DNA of 31,614 nt from Spirogloea muscicola (taxonomy: Eukaryota > Streptophyta > Zygnematophyceae > Spirogloeales > Spirogloeaceae), in assembly GCA_009602725.1 (NCBI GenBank), contig WELB01000103.1, positions 270,704 through 302,317 on the forward strand. Reading direction: 5' to 3'. The notes beneath the pieces were generated by a model. That model saw only the letters and a list, made by a program, of their open reading frames with translations, made no database searches and was not told the DNA's origin. Below are positions 21,336-30,024 of the stretch, one piece after another (the first letter of the stretch is position 1; each line of letters begins with the position of its first letter). The translations under genes and the position numbers were made by a program.

Positions 21336-21897
21336 AAACAAATAAAAGTTAGCTAAGATCTTTTCTATAAAGGTAGAAGTAAATTGATTCGAAAAATCGG
21401 TAAGTTGCTTATTGATAGATTCATTCAGTGTTTTTTGTTCCGCAATAGAAGAAGGGATAGCTAGGTCAATAGCTTTGTACAATTCTTGTTCATACTTAGA
21501 AATGGCCGAAACAGGAATCTTGTCTAGATAACCTTTCACAGCTGCATAGATAATAAGAAGTTGTTTTTCTACTGGAAGTGGAGAAAATTGTGGTTGTTTT
21601 AACACTTCGGTCAATCGTGCACCACGATTTGATAAGTATTGTTTAGATGCATCAAGGTCTGAACCAAACTGAGCAAAAGCAGCTACCTCACGGTATTGTG
21701 CCAACTCAAGCTTCAAACTACCACAAACTTGTTTCATAGCTTTCATCTGAGCAGAACCCACACGACTTACAGACAATCCCACGTTAATTGCAGGTCGAAT
21801 TCCACGATAGAAAAAGCTCTGTTTCTAAAAAGATCTGTCCATCAGTAATAGAAATTACATTGGTAGGATATATGCAGATACATCTCCAGCTTGAGTC
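21336..21897 (-). pseudogene. atp1: ATP synthase F1 alpha subunit, 3' part, frameshifted
   Basis: atp1 encodes the mitochondrial F1 alpha subunit. The clean frame reads [20 protein letters not shown], then [40 protein letters not shown] and FTSTFIEKI, the normal C-terminal region. Upstream, the region encoding [10 protein letters not shown] and GQIFLETEL is still there but needs two frame changes: one extra base in the A run 21811-21815 and one base missing at the GG at 21866-21867. Homology stops sharply at about 21897, in mid-gene, so at least the first half is absent. The frame also runs on past the expected C-terminus through the AAAGC repeat and across trnW to 21180 without the usual stop. 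This is a gene fragment, not a working gene. Confidence 0.9.
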
Positions 21898-22423
21898 TAG
21901 TGTGTCCTAGGAGCCGCTATTCCGGCGGTAGCCACCGTCACATAGGACCGGTATTTTCCATCTGGCCGAGCTAGCTCTATTTAGCGCTACTTAGGCAGAA
22001 TTTAGCGGAGATCCACCCAACTGCCCTGCCGGTGAGAGCTGGCGGCGCTCCCCGTCGACTTCCACGTAGACCCAAAGGGGGACAACATCTAGCGCCCCTA
22101 GCGGCCTGATCCACGTGGCAGCCCCAACGGGGTCTCCAGCGCAGTCCGTCGACACGGCCATCGACGGCTACAATGGCTCAGACCGCTGCGCGACGCGGCG
22201 CGTGTCGCATGCGTGCCGAGAGTCCACGGCGGGCAGCCAATATCACCACCCTTGCCACCACAATGGCTTACCAGCCCGAAAGCGTGCACGATTCGCGCAC
22301 GGAATCGGCGGCGTGTGGCAGCCACGAAATCCACACGGGTGCAGATTCTTGAGCACCCTTTGGCGCTACTCGCGCTTCGACCATCTTCGATACTCGTCAC
22401 CCGCCGCCGCCGCCTCCGCCGCC
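21898..22423. other. No gene seen; segment between mitochondrial block and gap
   Basis: The sequence turns GC-rich again at 21898. Open frames cross it but none has a recognisable domain, and no repeat of the window matches it. It ends in a CCG triplet tract (22401-22423) that runs into the gap. Confidence 0.45.
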
Positions 22424-22442
22424 NCACGACGCTCTTCCGATC
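22424..22442. other. Single-N join followed by Illumina adapter remnant
   Basis: After the N at 22424 the bases 22425-22442 read CACGACGCTCTTCCGATC, identical to the end of the standard Illumina read 1 adapter. CCG triplets flank it on both sides. This is library-derived sequence left in the assembly, not genome. Confidence 0.95.
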
Positions 22443-22549
22443 CGCCGCCGCAGCCGCCGCCGCCGCCGCCAGTCGCCGCGTCGAGCTGCTCGCCAGAGGG
22501 CCTCGCGCCTCTCACTCTCGCCTGCTCGTCTCCTGGCCCGGCTTCCGGC

Positions 22550-24964
22550 ATGGCAGTCGCCGCGCACATGGCCGTGGGGGTCCCCCTGAGCACCGGCGTG
22601 GCGCAGCTCCGGCCCCGCGCTAGGGCCGCGCCGCAGGAGCTCTTCCTGCAGCTCGGCTCGGCGGCTCCGTCCTCCCGGGCTCTGCGGCGCTCCAGCGGCG
22701 GCGGGAGGACCTGCAGGCAGGCCATCGGGCCCGTCGGCGTCCGCGCCTCCCTGGAGGCCAGCCAGGACGAGGCCACCCTCACAGGCGTCGTGTTTGAGCC
22801 TTTCGCCGAGGTGCAGAACCAGCTGACTCAGGTCCCGGCCAAGTCCAACCAGTCCTTTGCTCGGCTGAGGTTTAGCCCAGCTAGCGAGGCTGCCATCAAC
22901 GAGCAGATCAAGTGAGATTACTTCTTCTTGCCTTCGTAGGTGCCACATGGATGTGCAACTGATCAGCATCACTTTTCGTCTTGTAATCAAGTACTAAGGT
23001 TGACTGCTGTATGGCTTACTTGAAGGTGCTACATCCGTGTCGCCATTACTAGCTCTGCTGCATCACATAGTGTAGTCACAGAGGAAGGGCTATGTCACTA
23101 GGGGTTTTGCAGTCTCAGTCACTGACTATTCGCTGATAACGCCGTCCTTGAGGGATGAGCTAAGCTCTGCCAGCTCAGTGTTTCGAAGTAAAGGGAGTCT
23201 TAGCTTGTCACTGACCAGCTTGATGACAATTGATGATTTCAATCAGCTTTGACCCTGTTCCATAATGAAAGACCTTCTGAGCTAACAATGAGTGATATGC
23301 ATGTAACTTGCTCTCAGTGTGGAGTACAACGTGTCATACATATATCATGCGCTTTTTTCCTACTTTGACCGCGACAACGTAGCCTTACCAGGCTTTGCGA
23401 AGTAAGCATGGCCATCCTTCTTTTGTCTTGCATCCTTGTCAAAGTGCTGTAGGTGCTGGCTTGTGTTCGACAGATGGTATATTGGTACACCCTTGCTTGT
23501 CAGGTGTATTGGGTCTTTCAAAGAGTCATACAGAGTCTTTGCTAGTTTTGTGCATCCAATCGAGACTGCACCTCATGCTGCAGTTGCACATGGATGAGCA
23601 GCTCTGATGATGTACTAATATCCACTTTGAGAGGACATAGTTGGCTGTTGTCACAGCTTTTGGGTTATGTCCTTGCCATGCAGGTACTTTAAGGAGGCCA
23701 GCGACGAGGAGAGGGGTCATGCTGAGCTATTGATTGAGTATCAGGTCTACATGCACCTAGCTTACGTGCACCTAGCCTTTCAGAGGCTGATCTGCCTTTT
23801 CTTATTGGTTAATTTGCTCAATTCTTGTATAATACAACAATCTGAACAACGTCATTTGGACACACAGAATAAGAGGGGTGGCAGAGTCAAGCTGCAATCA
23901 ATCCTCATGCCAGTCATGGAGTTTGACCACCCTGAGAAGGGAGATGCGCTTTATGGTGAGTGGCAGAAAAGTAGGAAAGCCATCTTGCAGTGATTTCTGT
24001 TGTAAGGTGTAGTAGCAATACATTCGTTTATTGAGGTCTTGAGGCTGTGGCCTCACCAGGAGATACCTGCTGATTATATGGGCAAAGGGTTCAAATTTCT
24101 AACCCCAACCATAAACTCGTTGGCTCTTCTTATGCAGCCATGGAGATGGCTTTGGCTCTTGAGAAGTTGAATTTCGAAAAGCTGTTGGCTCTTCACAAGG
24201 TCACTGCTCCTTCTGAGGCCTGTTTTTTACGGAAACGACTTGCTGCAGGCTCAAGCCCTAAAGTATCAGATGAGCTACCCAAAGGATTGCTTAAGCTCAG
24301 TATTGCATTGCTTTTCCAAAGCCTGAAATGACCAGTCAGAGAGGCGCAGCCTGAGTTTGTAACCATGGCCAGAGGGTGTGCATTATAAATTGATAGCAGG
24401 AGGTGCTTGATCTGATGCATTCAGGTCGCCGAAGACGAAGACGATCCGCAGATGCAGGACTTTGTTGAAGGGACATTCCTGAATGAGCAGGTACTTCAGG
24501 AAACTTCTGTGCACTTGTTTGCAACATAATTTGTAATCAAGTTTGCAATCAACAACACCTTGCAGTCCGGGGGTCCGTCCATGAGTAAACCCTGAGATTT
24601 GTGTCGCTGTTACAGGTTGAGGCAATCAAGCAGGTCTCAGAGTATGTCTCGCAGTTGAGGAGGGTCGGCAAGGGTCATGGTATGACCACAAAGAACCGTC
24701 TACGTAAAATTATAGGAGCCTGCAATCTGCATGTAGTTGCACTGTGGCCTTCTTGGTGTATATGCAGGCCATGCGGGCATGTCTAGCCAACATGCATTTA
24801 GCAATCTGTAATTTTCGCACATAAAGTACCTGTACAATTGTTGACCCTTAGCTTTATGACACTGGCCGTTGCGAGAGGTTGTATCTGATATGTTCTGCCT
24901 GTGCACAGGTGTCTTCCACTTCGATTTGGAGTTGCAGCAGGGCATCCTCAAGACAGCAGCTTGA
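22550..24964 (+). CDS. FER: Plastid-type ferritin
   Basis: Ferritin stores iron as a ferric core in a 24-subunit shell; plant and algal forms act in the plastid. Eight exons join in phase: 22550-22911, 23318-23401, 23684-23744, 23868-23955, 24138-24199, 24425-24490, 24616-24679 and 24909-24964, giving about 280 residues. The ATG at 22550 is chosen because it is the first after the adapter and opens an Ala/Arg/Ser-rich stretch like a transit peptide; a second ATG lies at 22568. Motifs are [56 protein letters not shown], the ferroxidase E-x2-H in [39 protein letters not shown] and [20 protein letters not shown]. All introns are GT-AG. It converges with the pyrophosphatase gene to the right. Confidence 0.96.
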
Positions 24965-26060
24965 TAAATGGAGTAGGCTCTCATAAGTTTGTCCAAATGA
25001 TTGGGCAGTTGGCTGATTGTTGGGTGGCCTTGTTCCAAGACTTCATGACGGGGAAATTCGGGCTTACATGACTCCTGGCCTGTTGGGTGTGTGCTTATCC
25101 AACCACTCACTGGAGAGTGTCTGGCAGCGGGGTGTATGCCATATAGGGTCAGGACGTTGTACTCAATCCCCCATTGTTTGCAGCAGAGGGCTATTTGTGA
25201 TGGCTACTGCTGAGAGTTGAATTTCCGAAGTTGAAAGAAACGTGAAGAGTGATTGCCAAATGATGGTGTTTTGAGCCATTTGTTGAAAAAGTCGTAGCAG
25301 TTTCCTATGCTGTGCAGCAGAGGCCTATTGTTGATGGCTACTGTTGACGGTGTCTAAGTTGAGAGAGACGAAAAAAGTCTCTGCCAAGTCATGTCAAACT
25401 GCTGTGACCACTTGTTGTAAAGCCTCCGTTGTAAATTTTGGCCAAATGATTGAAGCTTTTGCTGAGAAGAAATTGCGCATCCGTAAATATCACTGGTGGT
25501 CGATGATGCGAGCTTCTCTTTTAAGTTTCAAAGGTCAGTTCCTGAAATATCCTGTTGGGGTCCGAGTAGCTCACTTCACAGGCTGCAGTAGCTCGCTTAG
25601 GTCACTAACACCAGCACTTCAATTTTCACCATACAAGCTACAAAATGTGAGCTTCAGCACACGGCTTTCATCTTTCCTACAGTATCTTGCTTCACCATGT
25701 AAATATACTCTACGACTAGAATTGTCACATTTCGTTTCGAACCAGCCTTTGTCAATGCATCAATTATGGTATTACATGGGCCTCTCTGTATAAAGTACAG
25801 ACTCATGGCAGATATGCTTAACCAGGATAAGGACCTCCATAAGCAATTGTAACCGCGCCTGCTTTCAGCTGTTGCATGCAGGCCTTGGCTTCTGTGTGAG
25901 CTATAATGTACAAGGTTCTGGATGGCATGAAATCAGGGGACAGCCGCCACTTGACACAAATGTGACGTTACCAAGTGATTGTGGCATTACAATTCTCACG
26001 CAGCTCATCAAGGCAGCCCCAGTGTTCATGACACAAGCCAACGCTCTGCGAGCATAGCTG
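24965..26060. other. Convergent intergenic region with a local duplication
   Basis: This lies between the 3' ends of ferritin and pyrophosphatase. Two diverged copies of about 80 bases, near 25180-25265 and 25310-25395, share GCAGCAGAG and GATGGCTACTG. A plus-strand open frame at 25344-25793 has no recognisable domain and is probably chance. Confidence 0.45.
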
Positions 26061-27892
26061 CTACTGCTCCTGGGGAATCTGGAGGTGGAAGCCATTGAAG
26101 ATGGCAGTAATCTCCTCGGGACTGTAATTCTGCTCCTTCAGCCCATCCCAAACGTACTGTGCCCATCTTTGCCTGCACACTGACTGCTCTGTCAGTTCTG
26201 TGCTAACATCGATAGGCTCCTCGTTTGGAGCTAGTAACGGACCCTCAGCATAGCACAGTTCTGACTGCTTTGAGGGCTGCCTGTGCTAAGGGGAAGGCTT
26301 GGGAAGGGGCTTACTGTGAGCCGACAATAGCTTCAATTGCGTCATCTGGCCCCAGGAAGTCATTCACCGCCACCTCCTTGTTCTCGTTTTTCTTGTAGTC
26401 CTCGAAAAAGCGGCGAATCTCCGCCAAGCGATGAGGCGGGAGCTGCTTGATGTCTGAGAAGTGGCGGAACTCAGGGTCGTCGGCGCACACGGCAATGATT
26501 TTGTCGTCCTTCTCGCCCTGGTCAATCATGGGCATGAGCCCAATCGCCCGCGCTCTCAAAAAGCAGCCCGGCACCACAGGCTCCTGCACTAGCAAAAACC
26601 CAAAATCTGGTAACATATTACAAACATAGATAGGAATATGTATAGTAGCTACTGAGAAAGTCGCGGGCAGTGAACGTGCTTGGGATTATTTGACAAAACC
26701 CCATGAATTTTGCATCTGTCTTGCAGTATCCTGACTCCTCCATCAAGCAGGAGCACAGCCTGGATATGTCCAGTGGCAGCACCTGCGGATGCTCTGAGAG
26801 GTTACCAGCCACCACGAGTAGCAACACCTTGAGCAGTATTGCTCACACATATATGTACGTGACATCCTGCTTGTAGTACTACGCAGGGAATCACAAGACG
26901 AACTTTCTCATGCACAATTTTTGAAGGCCGGCTAGTCAGCGGCAGTGGGGTGGCATTCGCGCCTGCATGAGCACAAGGACGTCCATGGGGTCGTCGTCCT
27001 CGCATAGCGTGCGAGGCATGAAGCCGTAGTTGTGGGGGTACACGACCGATGAGTACAGGACGCGGTCGACCTGGCGAGAAAAATGTTCATGTCGTGGTCA
27101 TGGACAGTGTGCGAAAGCAACGAGGCTTCTGTGGCCATCCTTTCAAAGCAGGCCACGATCATTGCTTCGGCCTTGCAGCAAGTTGACAACATGGGGTAGA
27201 GGCCTCCACAAAGCGCGCCGTACCTGGATGAGGCCGCTCTTCTTGTCGAGCTCATACTTCACCTTGGAGCCCTTGGGGATCTCAACAATCTGCACGGCAG
27301 GCAGGCGCACAGCCCTCAGCGGCTACGGAAGAGGTCGGCGTGATGTGGAGATATACCTTTCTTAGTTGGGTCTTATTCTGAGAACACGATTACTGAGCTT
27401 GTTCATACTAAACAAACAGTAAGTGATAGATTTTGCTTTTTGGCTGGGTAGTCGGCAACTGCTGGTTGCGACCAAGGCCGGAGGCGCCACAGGCGGAGGC
27501 CAGCGGCTGCCGCGAGCGACCCACCGTGTTGCAAACGAGCGGCGCATCAGGGCCTGGACACAGCACCGACGGCTCGACGCCCATAAAGGCAAAGTCCACG
27601 ATGGGTGCCCAACTGTGAGTTGCTTAGCCGACCCACAACCACAAAGCGCACGACTTGTGGCTACAGATCGTCAGCCAGCAGCAACGCCGTCGGCCAGCAG
27701 GAGTGCCCTACTACCCACATGGAGCATAGACGGCATGGAGGGGCCGCCGGGCGATGGCTTCCGGCGGCGGCGGCGGCGGCGGAGGCTCACCGATGTCGAG
27801 GTCGTGCCAGGGGTGCGACACGACGTGCCGCGTCAGGAACTGCGACAGGTTCTTCTGCAGCTCGTGCTTCACGGGGTCGTAGCCCGCCGCCG
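26061..27892 (-). CDS. PPA: Soluble inorganic pyrophosphatase, 5' end cut by gap
   Basis: The enzyme hydrolyses pyrophosphate to two phosphates with Mg2+. Six exons join in phase: 27791-27892 (open into the gap), 27525-27553, 27224-27289, 26963-27070, 26315-26583 and 26061-26172. The order of motifs is [62 protein letters not shown] (with the DDDPMDV metal-binding signature), [32 protein letters not shown] and [20 protein letters not shown]. This is the plant PPA1-5 type, of bacterial-like structure. The C-terminus differs: after EAIVGSQ the last exon adds [15 protein letters not shown] to a final QIPQEQ, longer than in plants. The intron between 26963 and 26583 has a GC donor (CAG|GCGCGA); the others are GT-AG. 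The N-terminus and any targeting peptide are lost at the N. Confidence 0.94.
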
Positions 27893-27893
27893 N
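27893..27893. other. Single-N assembly join
   Basis: A lone N between two CCG/GGC-rich stretches. To the left is the open first exon of pyrophosphatase. The frame stays open past the N but shows no ATG, so continuity across it is unproven. Confidence 0.88.
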
Positions 27894-28200
27894 AGCTCGC
27901 CGCCGCCGCCGCCGCCGCGCGCCGTGCCGCGGAGCTCGGCGCAGATTGCGGCGAGTTTCGCGGCGGGGGGTGGGGGGCCGCTTGACGGTCGGGTAACGGG
28001 AGGCCGACGGCCGCTCCGGCTGGGCGCCGGATGTTTCCCGCCCCCGTCGCCGCCCCCCGTCTGGCCGCCGTCCCGTCAGCGGACCAGAGGGCCGGCTCCC
28101 CATTGGTTTGCCCCGTGAGCACCCGCGTCTGCCACGTGGACTGGTCTTGCCACTTGGCGTGCACAATGGCCCTCCAGCTGCAGACGCCCGTTGTTCATTT
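27894..28200. promoter_or_regulatory. GC-rich segment, possible pyrophosphatase upstream region
   Basis: The segment begins with a CCG tract and stays GC-rich. On the minus strand it has a CCAAT box (28102-28106), and a palindromic G-box core CCACGTGG lies at 28132-28139. If the gap is short, this would be the 5' UTR and promoter of the minus-strand pyrophosphatase. If the N joins unrelated contigs, the reading fails. Confidence 0.25.
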
Positions 28201-28249
28201 CAAGTCAAACGGATTCACACTAGAAAAGTACAAAGGAAAAAAGAAAGTG

Positions 28250-28640
28250 GCTTCTCCCGGAAGAGGCGAGGTAAATTCTCGTGAATTCGAAGCAAACGTA
28301 TTTGGCCACAATGGCCAAATACGAAGGCAAGCACACCTGATGACCTACATCACTTACTGCAAATTGCCCGCTCAGTAGCCACGGGTCAGTACATAGAGGT
28401 CGCTAATCGACGCCTGAATACCAGATGGCAGATTCGAAGCCTTTCTGCCACCAACCCAGCTTTCTGGTGCAAAGCATGAGCTTGAGCACGCTGCAAACAG
28501 GCCGACAGGCAAGGGCCTGTTGGCAAAGGCGCGCGGTGCGCATGAGAATGAAAGCGGAGCCTATTCGAGCCTTACAAAGGCCTGGTAACAGGGCAATGAG
28601 CTGGCTAACGGGGACACTAGTATCCACGAGTTAGCACATA
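28250..28640 (-). mobile_element. Retrotransposon 3' tail (copy 3)
   Basis: About 230 bases (28270-28500) match 6250-6490, the tail and 3' UTR of the retrotransposon fragment at 6351-7468, in the same orientation. Shared runs include CCCAGCTTTCTGGTGCAAAG and CCACGGGTCA. On the minus strand the peptide SDLYVLTRGY and stop is read at 28372-28395 and onward, followed by TGAGCGGG and a 3' UTR with TTGGCCATT. A second VLTRGY-stop lies at 28618-28638 (-). Only the 3' end is present. Confidence 0.7.
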
Positions 28641-29300
28641 CACATCTGACAAGCTAAGCTGAGGAAAAACAGCCAGCCCGAAAAGAATCAACACGGTCCG
28701 GAGAGGCCCAGCGGTCCATGGCCCACGCCTTGCATCTGCTTGCTGGCCGTAATCTAGCTGGCTTTCGTCAAGGGACTAGGCTTTCTGGCGACTAGTCTTT
28801 CTGACTTTTGGCTCCTAAGTAATAATTACTGAGTGATCATCCTAGAAGGTGTTCAGCGCGCCACCAAAGACAGCGGGGCTCGCCGAACCCCTAGCTTTTG
28901 AAAGCCTAGACCTCTATGTGCTGACCCATAATTACTGAGCGGGTCAAACTGCCGATGTACGTCATCAGATGTGCTTTGCCACTGTACTTGGCCACTTTGA
29001 CCTTCATTTCTCCAATACACGCAAGGTCCCCTCACCCCCCAGCTCAGATTTGTTGTGGGCTAGCTTTCCTTGTCCAGTCTGTTCGAGCTGGCCTTTCACA
29101 GCCCTTCGCCCCCCTTCGGATCATTGGCCTTCGATTGTTTCAAATACACGAAATTTGTCTTCGGAATAGCTCACTCTCTTTCTTCATCTCGTTTGGGCTG
29201 GCCTCTCGCAGCCATCATCTGACAAAGGCTGTTTTCTGCACCTTCCAGCCCTTCCAGACCTTCTTCATTCATTTTGGGCTCAAAGCAGGCTGATAATATA
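28641..29300 (+). mobile_element. Retrotransposon 3' tail in inverted orientation (copy 4) and hairpin units
   Basis: Around 28747-28790 the peptide GFRQG of the tail is readable. At 28911-28938 a changed terminus LYVLTHNY and stop occurs on the plus strand, followed by TGAGCGGGTCAA and TACTTGGCCACTTTGACC, the same 3' UTR as copies 2 and 3 but facing the other way. Two hairpin units follow (29085-29104 and 29195-29213), with CTTCGATTGTTTCAAATACACG shared in part with the 6250 region. Together with copy 3 this makes an inverted pair. Confidence 0.6.
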
Positions 29301-29315
29301 GCGAAGGGGAGATGA

Positions 29316-29489
29316 ATGAAACTGCATGATGAGAAGGAAGAGCTAGAACTGATGGTGAAGCAAGGCCTCATCGTGCGCAATGAGTGCCATGCTGAGCACA
29401 TCCATTACCTTACAATGTGGAGCCATTCGCCGCCCTCCTCCACCCGCCTCTCTTTGTGCAACACGGCACCCAGTGCATATGTTGCATGA
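29316..29489 (+). CDS. Small open frame of unknown nature
   Basis: Fifty-seven codons from ATG to TGA. The first part, MKLHDEKEELELMVKQGLIV, then RNECHAEHIHYLTMW, is charged, helix-like and uses G- or C-ending codons as the true exons of the window do. No family is recognised. It could be a lone exon of an undetected gene, part of an old element or chance. Confidence 0.2.
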   Translation: MKLHDEKEELELMVKQGLIVRNECHAEHIHYLTMWSHSPPSSTRLSLCNTAPSAYVA

Positions 29490-30024
29490 AGATATGACTT
29501 ACTTAACCTTTTACGTGTATGCAATATACACTTTCTCGAGCTGAGCAGACGCATCCTGGTACTAGGTATAGTCTGATGAGCTTGATCTACTGTTACCCCA
29601 CTGCGCACTTTCATCGTGATGAAGCAGTCGAAATGAGCAGCACTATGTAACAAAATAATAGCACGAGTGGCTCGTGGATGGAGCCTATTTTAACCCTTCT
29701 TGAGAAACAAGTGCTACTCAGGCGTCACAAGAAGGTGCAGACGACCTAAGGCTAAGTCCCCCAGATCTCATTCGCCTGACAGACCCAGTAATTGCCCCAA
29801 TTCGGCGGCATATTGTCCTACCTGAGGATTTTGCTGGGCAGCGAATACAGCCTGGAGCTGCTCAAATGTGAATAGGTGACTGATGCTGATGGTTGCGGCT
29901 ATGCTATATGCTGCTTTGTGCTACAATGCACAAAGTGCAAACAACTTGTGCAATGTGCACTCAAGTACTATACGAACTACATGTGCAATGTGCACTCAGT
30001 TTCAAGCAAAGCATGTGGCGGCGA
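29490..30024. other. No gene seen; downstream flank of OTU1
   Basis: No exon or repeat is recognised. Two ATGTGCAATGTGCACTCA-like runs (about 29945-29995) form a small local repeat. The right end would hold the OTU1 3' UTR. Confidence 0.45.

Noticed and set aside
22115-22549. Extension of the ferritin frame upstream through the N
   Set aside because: The extension crosses the N and adapter bases and has no in-frame ATG that can be trusted; the start at 22550 is the first safe one.
25344-25793. 149-codon plus-strand frame between ferritin and pyrophosphatase
   Set aside because: No domain, no exon-like codon use, and it starts inside a local duplication.
27711-28166. Continuous minus-strand frame across the N at 27893
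   Set aside because: It lacks an ATG, is Arg/Pro-rich from CCG tracts, and depends on an undefined gap length.
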